Positions 33,499 to 41,152 of a stretch of DNA of 43,232 bases are shown here, in pieces. Source of the stretch: Enterococcus sp. 9E7_DIV0242 (GTDB taxonomy: Bacteria > Bacillota > Bacilli > Lactobacillales > Enterococcaceae); contig NZ_CP147247.1 in assembly GCF_002140975.2 (NCBI RefSeq), forward strand, positions 4,565,001-4,608,232. The letters run 5' to 3'. Below the pieces are notes generated by a model, which did not search any database, had not been told where the DNA came from, and worked only from the letters and a program-made list of their open reading frames with translations. Position numbers and translations under genes: made by a program. How positions within the stretch are numbered: position 1 is the stretch's first letter; the number at the start of each line of letters is the position of its first letter.

Positions 33499-35766
33499 AT
33501 GAAACGTAAATTTGAGGAACTAACCTTTAAGCAAGTGTTCTGGCAACGTGAAATTGATTTTAAATCAGTGTTGGAACTGGTCGGACAAATTGCCACACAA
33601 GAACCACACAAACCGATTATCTGGGAAATTAGAAGCCCAAAAGACGGGGATTCTATCCGCTTTTTCCTCGGCGCTGAAAAGAGTGAATTTAATCGCCTTG
33701 AGAAGATTTTTAGAGGATATGGACGAATTGACTTTTCTAGTCCGCTAGTCGCTCATACCAGCAAAAGAACGCCCGTGAAGCTATGCAAAAAACTCTCCAC
33801 CACTCGCCCGATGTTGTCGCTCAAAACATCGGATAATGAAGCCTTGTGCCGTGCCGTTCTGACAACACTTGCCCAAGTAGAAAAAGATGATGAATTAGTT
33901 TTACAGTTAGTAATCGGAGGCACACTTTCACCAAAGGCAGTTGCTAAAAATTTACCTGATCCCACACAAACATCTTGGTGGCATATTCTGTCTGGAGATA
34001 TTCCAGTAGCGACCGCAGACATTAGAAATTCAATTAAAAGCAAAACAGAGAGCTTCCAGCTTAATTGCGTAATTCGTTTAGGTGTAAATGCAAAAGACCC
34101 AGCCAAACGACAAAGCTACATTTTAAGCCTGTTTTCTGCCCTCAAAACGCTGGAAGCAATCGGGGTGAAACTTTACTTGCAAAACGAAGAAGCTAACCGC
34201 TTAAACCAAGCTACAGCCCCATGGCACTATTCACAAAGGCTAAGTATAAAAGAAATGGCAAATTTGTTTCTATTGCCGACTGGTGAAAGTTCATTTTTAG
34301 GAATTAGAGATATTCACCCGAAAATTCTTTTACCACCAAGAACAAGCAAGAAGCTAACGAGAGATAAAGTTTTACGCCCTTTTGCTGAGACAATGCACGA
34401 AAATCCAGAAGAACGTCAACCGCTGTATTTAAGCGACGAAGCCGGAAGTAGACACTGCCACATCGTTGGACCCACAGGAAGTGGTAAATCAGTAGTTATG
34501 GAAAATATGATTCTTTCAGATATAGAGGCTGGAGGAACAGACAAAAACAAGCAAAAAGGCATTATCGTCATAGACCCAAAATACAGCCTAATTGAATCAC
34601 TGGTGCAGAAGATTCCTGAACACCGCCTTGATGATGTTGTGATACTCAACTTAGCAGATATGAACAATCCAGTAGGTTTAAATCCATTTAACACTAGCGA
34701 CAATCACGCAGAGCGCACGAGTGAGGCGATTTTATCTTCAATAAAGGGATTATTCGCTGAGACATGGGGAGTGTATACGGAAGATATTCTACAGTCCGCA
34801 ATCCTTACCCTTGCAAAAAATAAGGATAAAAATGTTACTTTAGCTCACCTTCAAATCTTACTAAATAATCCGAGCTTCAGGAAACGTATGACTACAAATT
34901 TGAACGACAAACTAGGACTTGAGGCATACTGGGAATATTTCAATAGTCTTTCAGACGGTGAACGTAATAAACAGCTTGCACCTGTCATGAATAAAATGCG
35001 AGTTCTCATGCGTCCAGCACTTCGACAAGTATTATTTCAACCAAAACCACTATTCGACCTAGAGAGTGTGTTTAAAGAGAATAAAATCTTGTTGGTGCCT
35101 CTAAATACGTCAATCGTGGGAGATACAGTCGCAGAAATTGTGGGTAGCTTACTTATCGGGATGATCTGGAATATCGCTTTAAAGCAAGCTGAGACACCTG
35201 AGAATCAACGTCAGAATAATTCCGTTAGCCTCTATATTGACGAGTTTCAAGCCTACGTGAAAAAGAGTGGTGAATCTATGGAACAAATGCTTTCAATGGC
35301 GCGTTCTCTAGGCTTGAAATTCATATTCTGCCATCAACACCTAGGACAATTAAGCACCAGTTTAAAAGAGTCAGTTATGGCAAATGCCAGAAACAAAATA
35401 TTTTTCGCAACATCAAATAAAGCGGACGCTAAAGAGTTTGCCGCCCTTTCGCCCGCTTTATCATCTGAGGACTACCTAAAGTTAGCCCCATACTCAATAT
35501 ACGCTTTTTTACTAAACAATCCAAGCTTAAGTTCGTTCGTTTCTGGAAAAACTTTTCCGCCACGTCCGAGCTTGAGAGATCCCGCCGAAGTTTTCGCCAG
35601 AAGTGCTGAGAAATATGGTGCAAAAAATCTGGAAGAAATCGAAAAAAGTTATATTGATTTAATTGAAAAAGATAAAACTGAGGTAGATTTAAACCCATTA
35701 GATAACATTGATTCGACAATAAACGTTGGCATGATACGCCAAAAACCAGCTAAAAAAGAAGAATAA
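33499..35766 (+). CDS. VirD4/HerA-like conjugative DNA-transfer ATPase
   Basis: This 755-residue ATPase has an N-terminal domain of about 310 residues without membrane helices. The motor follows: Walker A GPTGSGKS at residues 324-331, 'GIIVIDPKYSLIESLVQKIPEHRLDDVVILNLADMNNPVGLNPF', Walker B around 'SLYIDEFQAYV' (Y579-V587), and the TraG-like 'GLKFIFCHQHLGQLSTSLKESVMANARNKIFF'. The start at 33499 (MKRKFEE) follows GGGGG; the longer frame back to 33454 overlaps the previous gene. Coupling proteins of this group pump DNA through the membrane. A small membrane protein just before it may anchor it. No VirB4 partner is present, so it must borrow a mating channel or work alone. Confidence 0.88.
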   Translation: MKRKFEELTFKQVFWQREIDFKSVLELVGQIATQEPHKPIIWEIRSPKDGDSIRFFLGAEKSEFNRLEKIFRGYGRIDFSSPLVAHTSKRTPVKLCKKLSTTRPMLSLKTSDNEALCRAVLTTLAQVEKDDELVLQLVIGGTLSPKAVAKNLPDPTQTSWWHILSGDIPVATADIRNSIKSKTESFQLNCVIRLGVNAKDPAKRQSYILSLFSALKTLEAIGVKLYLQNEEANRLNQATAPWHYSQRLSIKEMANLFLLPTGESSFLGIRDIHPKILLPPRTSKKLTRDKVLRPFAETMHENPEERQPLYLSDEAGSRHCHIVGPTGSGKSVVMENMILSDIEAGGTDKNKQKGIIVIDPKYSLIESLVQKIPEHRLDDVVILNLADMNNPVGLNPFNTSDNHAERTSEAILSSIKGLFAETWGVYTEDILQSAILTLAKNKDKNVTLAHLQILLNNPSFRKRMTTNLNDKLGLEAYWEYFNSLSDGERNKQLAPVMNKMRVLMRPALRQVLFQPKPLFDLESVFKENKILLVPLNTSIVGDTVAEIVGSLLIGMIWNIALKQAETPENQRQNNSVSLYIDEFQAYVKKSGESMEQMLSMARSLGLKFIFCHQHLGQLSTSLKESVMANARNKIFFATSNKADAKEFAALSPALSSEDYLKLAPYSIYAFLLNNPSLSSFVSGKTFPPRPSLRDPAEVFARSAEKYGAKNLEEIEKSYIDLIEKDKTEVDLNPLDNIDSTINVGMIRQKPAKKEE

Positions 35767-35919
35767 AAGCGTCTTATCGCTTGTCTTGTCATGCAAGTAA
35801 TCGCTTGGCTTGATTAAGTGTGAACGCTAATCGCTAATATTAACAGTGGAGACGACTGACACCGCACTTCTTTCTCTTTTTAGCTGTTGCGGTGCCACCT
35901 CCCAAGGAGGAGAACCAAC
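35767..35919 (+). promoter_or_regulatory. Repeat-rich gap, candidate transfer origin or regulatory region
   Basis: ATCGCTTG occurs twice (35776-35783 and 35800-35807), followed by CGCTAATCGCTAAT. An inverted repeat CACCGCA (35860-35866) / TGCGGTG (35888-35894) spans a T-rich loop. No gene fits. Its place between the coupling ATPase and the Replic_Relax gene suits an origin of transfer, but no nick-site motif is recognisable. Confidence 0.35.
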
Positions 35920-36768
35920 ATGACCAAAAAACAAAACGAACGCATAACAAAACATGAACTTCGACGCCTGTCGGCGCTACTTGGCGAAACCGAGATGGGT
36001 TGCATAAAACACATTTTTATGGTGAAATATGCAACTTCTAACCAACTACAACGTTTATTTTTCACCAAAAATTCTAGCCGTTTAAGCAATATTAGGGCGT
36101 GTAATCGTATGACCGCCAGACTAAAAAAACATGGCTTAATTGATTGCTTAGAAAGAAGAATCGGCGGTGAACGTGCTGGAAGTGGTGCGACCATCTGGAC
36201 GATAACCAGCGCTGGCTACCAGTTTTTAAAACTTGATGATTTAGACTTAAAAGCCACCAGAAAAAGACTGTATGAACCAAACATTTTATTTTTAGAACAC
36301 TCGCTTGGAATTGGTGAAGTCTATGTTCGTTTAAAGGAGATGGAGCAACAAAATAAAATTTCACTGATTAACGTAGAGTTTGAAAGTAAATGCTGGCGGG
36401 TATATTCTGAAAATAATGTCGCAAGGTTTTTGAAGCCTGATTTATATGTAAACTTGCATATCACGGAATGGGAACAATTTTACTGGTTTGAAGTAGATAA
36501 TAATACGGAGAACCCCAAGCGAATAATTCGCAAGGCCAAAGAATATATCAAATTTATTAACTCTGGTGTGATTCAAAGACAAATCGGCGTAATTCCGTTT
36601 ACGGTCTGGATCGTGCCAAATATCAAACGGCGTGAACAGCTTTTAAGATATATCCATGAGGCTATTCCAAAGGCTGAAATGCTTTTCAGAGTAATAACCT
36701 TAGATGAATTAGAAATGCTGATTGCTGGAGCTGAAAAAAAGGAGGCTGATGACAAACAAAACCTATAA
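35920..36768 (+). CDS. Replic_Relax (replication-relaxation) family protein
   Basis: This 282-residue protein has the Replic_Relax layout: an N-terminal winged helix ('IKHIFMVKYATSNQLQRLFF...CNRMTARLKKHGLIDCLERRIGG...TIWTITSAGYQFL', residues 29-103) and a C-terminal alpha/beta domain. In the latter, D174 ('FLKPDLYVNL'), E191/D193 ('YWFEVDNNTENPKR') and K205/K207 follow the spacing of PD-(D/E)XK nucleases. The start at 35920 is set by AAGGAGGAGAAC. The family is linked to plasmid replication and mobilisation, but a biochemical role is unsettled. It overlaps the next small gene. Confidence 0.8.
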   Translation: MTKKQNERITKHELRRLSALLGETEMGCIKHIFMVKYATSNQLQRLFFTKNSSRLSNIRACNRMTARLKKHGLIDCLERRIGGERAGSGATIWTITSAGYQFLKLDDLDLKATRKRLYEPNILFLEHSLGIGEVYVRLKEMEQQNKISLINVEFESKCWRVYSENNVARFLKPDLYVNLHITEWEQFYWFEVDNNTENPKRIIRKAKEYIKFINSGVIQRQIGVIPFTVWIVPNIKRREQLLRYIHEAIPKAEMLFRVITLDELEMLIAGAEKKEADDKQNL

Positions 36769-36904
36769 AAAGCACTCAACCAAAGTAGTTAAGGACGGTA
36801 AAAAAACATATATTATCAATTCATTTTTAGAAGATGATTCAAATAGAAGCATTGCTAATATACTGTTTACTTTAATGCTAAGAGAGCTTGAAAAAGATAA
36901 ATAA
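36749..36904 (+). CDS. 51-residue small basic protein
   Basis: AAAAAAAGGAGGC lies just before ATG at 36749; the gene overlaps the last 20 bases of the Replic_Relax gene in another frame. The peptide starts 'MTNKTYKKHSTKVVKDGKKTY' and continues with a helical 'SIANILFTLMLRELEKDK'. It may be an accessory DNA-binding or regulatory protein of the element; no family assigned. Confidence 0.6.
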   Translation: MTNKTYKKHSTKVVKDGKKTYIINSFLEDDSNRSIANILFTLMLRELEKDK

Positions 36905-36918
36905 ATAACAATGAAACT

Positions 36919-36973
36919 TACGGCTACTGCTATAAATCAGACCTCAAAAATGGTATAATAGTAGGTAGCCGTA
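36919..36973 (+). promoter_or_regulatory. Recombinase promoter bracketed by an inverted repeat
   Basis: TACGGCTAC (36919-36927) and GTAGCCGTA (36965-36973) are perfectly complementary and bracket an extended -10 element TGGTATAAT (TATAAT at 36954-36959). The -35 is poor. A dyad of this kind around a promoter suits control by a dimeric protein, perhaps the recombinase itself. Confidence 0.5.
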
Positions 36974-37009
36974 GGGTTTTCATGAGTTCTTCGAAAGGAG
37001 AAAAACATC

Positions 37010-38659
37010 ATGAATTTAGACACCTTACAACGTACATTGACAACTCAAAATCATAATCTTTCTAGGAGAAATAAGGGCAAGCAAGAAATAACTGTGCTTT
37101 ATGTTCGATTATCACAGGACGACGGAACAAACGGCGATAGCGATTCAATTACTAATCAAAAAGCCATGCTAGAAAAGTTTGCTCGTGAGAATAAACTTTA
37201 TAACACACGCTTTTTCGTAGATGATGGCTATACAGGAACAAACTTTAATCGCCCAGGCTTTCAAGAAGCGTTAGAACTTGTGAATAGTGGCGAGGTAAAG
37301 AACTTTATTGTCAAAGACCTTTCAAGGTTTGGGCGCAATTATGCCGAGGTAGCACTTTACACGGAAATTCTATTTCCAAAGCTAGATATTCGCTTTATTG
37401 CAGTCAATGACGGTGTAGATTCTGAAACCCAAGATTCTAACGAAATTGATTTTGCACCATTTAGAAACGTCTTCAATGAATTTTACGCTAAGGACACAAG
37501 CAAGAAAATTCGTGCCGTAAAACGTGCAAAAGGTTTAGCTGGCGAACGTCTTTCAAGTCATGCGCCATTTGGCTACAGAAAAGACCCGAATAACAAGAAT
37601 CATCTTCTAGTAGATGAAGAAGCTGCTAAAGTCGTGCGAAAAATATTTAATTACTGTATAAATGGTTTTGGACCATTGCAAATCGCTAAGAAACTAGAGA
37701 AAGAACGAATCCCAACCACAATGGAATATAAGAATAAAATTGAGAATCCTACCTGTATTTGGCATTCCAAAGCGGTTGTTTGGATTTTAGAACGCCCCGA
37801 CTATTTAGGGCATACTGTGAATTTTAAAACAACCACTAAATCATATCGGGACAAACGGAAAATTCAAAATAACCCAAAAGATTGGGCGGTTTTTAAAAAC
37901 ACCCATGAGCCGATTATTGACCAAGCAACTTTTGACCTAGTCCAGAAGATGAGACAAAAGCGCCGTCGCAATACTAAATCCAACCGAGTAGGTTTATTTT
38001 CTGGTTTAGTCTATTGTGCGGATTGTAAAAATCGACACTATTTTAATACTGGTAAAAGTGTTTCTCCAAACCAAGAAAGATACACTTGTTCTGGCTTTCC
38101 AAGTCGTTTTATTGATTGCGATAACGCTCACTATATCCGTGAAATGAAACTAACTGAAATTGTCTTAAATGATGTAAATGATAAAATTAATTTTCTAAAG
38201 CAACATGAAAAGCAATTTACAGAAAGTCTAGCCAAGCGAGCTAAAACCGACCAGCAGAAAGAACTAAAGAAAGCCGAAAAGCGTGTTATTGAAGCCAAGA
38301 AACGAGCGAACGAACTTGATAACATTATTAAACGATTGTATGAAGATAATGTTTTAGGCAAGCTCTCAGATGAGCGCTTTACTATTCTTTCTAAAGATTA
38401 TGAGTTTGAACAGTCCGAACTAAAACAAGAAATTGACGAACTCGAAATCCGACTTTCTAAACAAAAGGAAGATGTAAAGAACGTCCAGAAATTTCTTGAG
38501 ATTGTCCGAAAATATACCACGCTTGAAAGCTTAACACCTAGTATTGTGAATGAACTCATTGACCGAATCGAAATTCACAAACCAGATAAAAGCACCGGCA
38601 AGCGAATCCAACAAATAGATATTTACTACAGATTTGTTGGAAAGCTAGACGAAATTTAA
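37010..38659 (+). CDS. Large serine recombinase (TndX/TnpX-like)
   Basis: The 549-residue site-specific recombinase drives excision and insertion of the element. The catalytic domain has S35 in 'VLYVRLSQDDG', 'DDGYTGTNFNRPGFQEAL', 'FIVKDLSRFGRNYAEVALYTE' and 'RFIAVNDGVDS'. The recombinase domain starts near 'SSHAPFGYRKDP'. A zinc ribbon follows ('GLVYCADCKNRHYF...YTCSGFPSRFIDC'), then a coiled-coil region (about residues 395-490) and a DUF4368-type C-terminus. This layout and length match TnpX/TndX-type recombinases, which act at short GA-centred cores. It is the last gene of the element. GAAAGGAG precedes the start. Confidence 0.93.
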   Translation: MNLDTLQRTLTTQNHNLSRRNKGKQEITVLYVRLSQDDGTNGDSDSITNQKAMLEKFARENKLYNTRFFVDDGYTGTNFNRPGFQEALELVNSGEVKNFIVKDLSRFGRNYAEVALYTEILFPKLDIRFIAVNDGVDSETQDSNEIDFAPFRNVFNEFYAKDTSKKIRAVKRAKGLAGERLSSHAPFGYRKDPNNKNHLLVDEEAAKVVRKIFNYCINGFGPLQIAKKLEKERIPTTMEYKNKIENPTCIWHSKAVVWILERPDYLGHTVNFKTTTKSYRDKRKIQNNPKDWAVFKNTHEPIIDQATFDLVQKMRQKRRRNTKSNRVGLFSGLVYCADCKNRHYFNTGKSVSPNQERYTCSGFPSRFIDCDNAHYIREMKLTEIVLNDVNDKINFLKQHEKQFTESLAKRAKTDQQKELKKAEKRVIEAKKRANELDNIIKRLYEDNVLGKLSDERFTILSKDYEFEQSELKQEIDELEIRLSKQKEDVKNVQKFLEIVRKYTTLESLTPSIVNELIDRIEIHKPDKSTGKRIQQIDIYYRFVGKLDEI

Positions 38660-38671
38660 AGCTAACAAAAG

Positions 38672-38698
38672 ACCCGACAAGCTTTCACTTGTCGGGTA
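38672..38698 (+). terminator. Hairpin after the recombinase gene
   Basis: ACCCGACAAG and CTTGTCGGGT form a perfect 10-base stem but no T-run follows, so it is a weak terminator or a site at the element end. Confidence 0.55.
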
Positions 38699-38733
38699 GT
38701 ATCTCAATTTAGTAGGTTATGGGCGCCTAGCTA

Positions 38734-38785
38734 AGACAGCAACGTTTTTCATGTTTCCTAAAAAACGTTGCTGTCTTTCTGTTTA
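38734..38785. terminator. Terminator near the right element boundary
   Basis: AAGACAGCAACGTTTTT pairs with AAAAACGTTGCTGTCTT, followed by TCTGTTT on the plus strand. It also lies at the 3' end of the convergent minus-strand hypothetical gene. Confidence 0.75.
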
Positions 38786-39097
38786 ACGATAGCGTTCCAA
38801 AAAATGTTCGTAGCTACTTAATTCTGCTTGAAGTGCTGATAGACGCTGATTGATGATCTGCCAATCCACAGACTGGGCAGGAGAAACATAGAACTCGCTT
38901 AAGCCGGCTTTTGGGAAGTAGAGCCCTTTGAGACAATGATAAACCTCTGAATTCTTTTTTGAATTATCTTCTTCATATAGAATGGCTAGGATGTTTTCAA
39001 CTTGTTTGATTGTTGATGTTGGAGCGCCGTAGCTTGTTACTATCTGAAACAGTTCTTTCAACAATAAGGCAAGTTCTGCCAATTGGATGTCATTCAT
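38783..39097 (-). CDS. Hypothetical protein, 104 residues
   Basis: This soluble, helical protein is not recognised: 'MNDIQLAELALLLKELFQIV', 'TIKQVENILAILYEEDNSKKNSEVYHCLKGLYFPKAGLSEFYV' and 'INQRLSALQAELSSYEHFLERYR'. It begins 21 bases after the stop of the 59-residue membrane protein, with AGAAG as a modest ribosome-binding site, so the two form an operon just outside the mobile element. Confidence 0.7.
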   Translation of the reverse strand: MNDIQLAELALLLKELFQIVTSYGAPTSTIKQVENILAILYEEDNSKKNSEVYHCLKGLYFPKAGLSEFYVSPAQSVDWQIINQRLSALQAELSSYEHFLERYR

Positions 39098-39118
39098 CTT
39101 CTAAACAGCCCCATCTTA

Positions 39119-39298
39119 TTATTTCATAAAGCCTTGAACAGTTCCAACGATCATAGGAATGAATGTACCTATGAAAACCAATAGGATTGCTGATTTTTGA
39201 ATAAATGTAAGTTCTTTGAATTGTTTGGCAAATCCAACTATCAGGAGGATAGCACCAAAAAAACTGATAAAACTTGCGATAATGTAGATTTGATTCAT
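39119..39298 (-). CDS. 59-residue two-helix membrane protein
   Basis: Read on the minus strand from ATG at 39298, the product is 'MNQIYIIASFISFFGAILLI' continuing to 'VGFAKQFKELTFIQKSAILL' and 'VFIGTFIPMIVGTVQGFMK'. Two hydrophobic helices flank a short charged loop. GAGGGTTGT precedes it. A longer overlapping frame on the same strand (39090-39305) is tryptophan- and tyrosine-rich nonsense and is a shadow. It forms an operon with the 104-residue gene. Function unknown. Confidence 0.7.
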   Translation of the reverse strand: MNQIYIIASFISFFGAILLIVGFAKQFKELTFIQKSAILLVFIGTFIPMIVGTVQGFMK

Positions 39299-39643
39299 AA
39301 TACAACCCTCATTTTCTTTTTTAGATAAATCCTATTAAATAGCCTATTGCGCGAAAGAATTTTTATTCTCACTTAAGCCTATTCTATTCGTGGCGTGATC
39401 GCAATAGTGAAAATTATCTAAAGACATTCGTTTGCACTTTAATAGACGACAGGTAGCTTTTGTCTATAGTGCAGGAAAACGTCAACGAGCTTTTTCATTT
39501 AAGTTAGTAGGATTCATCTATTATTATACACATAACTGAAAGTGGCTGACTATTGGTTTTTAGGTCAAATTAAAAAGAGCATTCAAAGTCGATTCGAATG
39601 CTCTAATTTATAACCACTATTACAGGAGTTTAAAAAAATTTTA
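39299..39643. other. Intergenic region upstream of the 59-residue gene
   Basis: No gene is visible over this 345-base stretch, which must hold the promoter of the 59/104-residue operon (minus strand) and the terminator of the methyltransferase gene. I saw no clear promoter. A repeated GCCTATT motif near 39340-39390 is present but weak. Confidence 0.4.
39576..39604 (-). terminator. Terminator of the methyltransferase gene
   Basis: On the minus strand AGAGCATTC pairs with GAATGCTCT (9 bases, 11-base loop), followed by TTTT. Confidence 0.8.
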
Positions 39644-40381
39644 TCAGTTTTTTATATTTTTTGCAGAAACAATCAACATCATAGGTCTGCGCATCTCATC
39701 CACCATTCCCGGAATAGTCATCATATGTTTCGGTGGCATAGGCTCAACAACTCGCTGCACCTGAAATCCATTTGTCAGTAATCCATCGATGTAAGTTGTC
39801 AGCGTTTTATGGTATTTCGTTACTTCTTCTCCTAGAAACTCTGCTGTTCGTTTTCCTTCATAGAAGTAATTATCTACAGGGAAATGAAGAATGGTTCCAT
39901 CTTCAGCATAGGTCCATTGCTGTGTTCCTTCAGCTGTAAACACAGGATGTTCGACAGAGAAGATGAATATTCCATTGGGTTTCAAGGCTTTGTGTAGATG
40001 TGCCGCAACTTTTTCGAATGAAGGGACATAGTGCAACGCAAGGGAACTTAGAACAATATCAAAGTTATTTTCTGGAAAATCGATGTCTTCAATTCCAGCT
40101 TGAATGTAGTTGACCTGCGGGAAGGATGTCTTTGATCGAGCGGTTTCCAGCATTTTCTCAGATAAGTCTACTCCGATTACTGAAGCGGCTCCATGTTCAG
40201 CAGCATAAATGCAGTGCCAGCCATATCCGCAGCCAAGGTCTAAGACCGCTTTATTTTTAAAGTCAGGAAGTAGCTGCTTAAGTGTTTGCCATTCACCGGC
40301 GCCATCCAATCCTTTCTGTGAGCGTTCCATCTGGCTATATTTTTCAAAAAAAGTCTGGTTATCATAAGTGTTTTCTTTCAT
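39644..40381 (-). CDS. Class I SAM-dependent methyltransferase
   Basis: This 245-residue methyltransferase has motif I 'AVLDLGCGYGWHCIYAAEHGAASVIGVDLSEKMLETAR', motif II 'INYIQAGIEDIDFPENNFDIVLSSLALHYV' and post-motif 'LKPNGIFIFSVEHPVFTAEG', then a C-terminal substrate lid with 'YHKTLTTYIDGLLTNGFQVQRVVEPMPP'. The start at 40381 is set by GGAGG about ten bases upstream; the frame also opens at 40396. This type methylates small molecules in many Firmicutes; the substrate is unknown. Confidence 0.9.
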   Translation of the reverse strand: MKENTYDNQTFFEKYSQMERSQKGLDGAGEWQTLKQLLPDFKNKAVLDLGCGYGWHCIYAAEHGAASVIGVDLSEKMLETARSKTSFPQVNYIQAGIEDIDFPENNFDIVLSSLALHYVPSFEKVAAHLHKALKPNGIFIFSVEHPVFTAEGTQQWTYAEDGTILHFPVDNYFYEGKRTAEFLGEEVTKYHKTLTTYIDGLLTNGFQVQRVVEPMPPKHMMTIPGMVDEMRRPMMLIVSAKNIKN

Positions 40382-40656
40382 GTTGTTTTCCTCCATGTAA
40401 ATTTATTTGTCTTCTCTATTCACATGGAGATATTCTCTTTTATGGGCAATCATCTCATCACCTACATTTCTGGTTTGATAGTCTTATCTTACCACATTAG
40501 TGCAGCAATCGTCACAATAGAAAATTTTGAAATAGTACTCTGAAAATTCCAAGTAGTGCGCACAATCTTTTCTTATATACATTTTCCTAGCTACTAAGGA
40601 TTTCTGATATTTCGTAGTATACTAAGTGGAGTGAAGCAATATACAGGAGGCTAAAA

Positions 40657-41064
40657 ATGAATGAAGTGACCTATGCACATATGCTAATGAATGAAATGGA
40701 CAACTTTTTTGATGCGAAAAGCTTTTGGTCAGAAGCTTATCAGGAACATGCCTATGATGTGGTGAAAATTTTTAAGAATTTTGATTATCCGGAAGCAGCA
40801 GTTGTCCCTATATTACAGGGAATAGAAAGACAAACGACAATGAACATTGATTGGTTTACAGAATTTCAAGTGTTTTTGGAACAGTTTGATAAAGAGCAAA
40901 TGACATACGAGTACATTCAATCCATAAAAAGAAAACCAACAGAAATGTGCAAAGTATTGTTGCAAAGAACTGGTGTGGATAGGAATGAGATCAATGAAAT
41001 AATCGCTGCTAGAGAAAAACAGCGAGCAGAAGTTTTTAGTGCAGGAGTACAAAGTAACGAGTAA
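40657..41064 (+). CDS. Hypothetical protein, 135 residues
   Basis: A soluble helical protein with an AGGAGG site before ATG. It is not recognised: 'MNEVTYAHMLMNEMDNFFDA', 'DWFTEFQVFLEQFDKEQMTYEYIQSIKRKPTEMCKVLLQRTGVDRNEINEIIAAREKQRAEVF'. It is divergent from the methyltransferase and convergent with the potassium transporter. A possible -10 TATACT lies at 40618-40623. Confidence 0.65.
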   Translation: MNEVTYAHMLMNEMDNFFDAKSFWSEAYQEHAYDVVKIFKNFDYPEAAVVPILQGIERQTTMNIDWFTEFQVFLEQFDKEQMTYEYIQSIKRKPTEMCKVLLQRTGVDRNEINEIIAAREKQRAEVFSAGVQSNE

Positions 41065-41083
41065 CTATTTATACTGAATAGAA

Positions 41084-41138
41084 AAAACATTCGATTGACT
41101 GCTTGATGGAAACAGGCAGAATCGAATGTTTTTGTTTT
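41084..41138. terminator. Terminator between the 135-residue gene and the K+ transporter
   Basis: AAAACATTCGATT pairs with AATCGAATGTTTT with an inner CTGCTT/AGGCAG pairing and T-rich ends on both sides. It serves the two convergent genes. Confidence 0.85.
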
Positions 41139-41152
41139 GAAATAGATGAGGG

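Larger units (their letters stand above)
26740..38730 (+). mobile_element. Integrative mobilizable element with large serine recombinase
   Basis: A block of genes foreign in content lies between the GH105 gene and an ordinary chromosomal pair. It starts with a small resolvase and ends with a TndX/TnpX-like large serine recombinase, the arrangement of Tn4451/Tn5397-like elements. It also carries a surface protein, two cargo genes, six small transfer-region genes, a conjugative ATPase and a Replic_Relax gene. The ends are estimated: the left between 26700 and 26895, the right between 38660 and 38735. No direct repeat at the ends was found by eye. Confidence 0.7.

Noticed and set aside
33278..33502. 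Frame starting four bases before the 70-residue membrane protein
   Set aside because: The overlapping frame at 33282 gives two clean membrane helices and better spacing to AAGGAGG; the other is arginine-rich and without a pattern.
35860..35894. Intrinsic terminator after the coupling ATPase
   Set aside because: The CACCGCA/TGCGGTG stem has a 21-base loop and no T-run after it, so it is listed instead as part of a candidate regulatory or transfer region.
39090..39305. 71-residue minus-strand frame
   Set aside because: Rich in Trp, Tyr and Cys with no order; the shifted frame from 39298 gives a convincing two-helix membrane protein.
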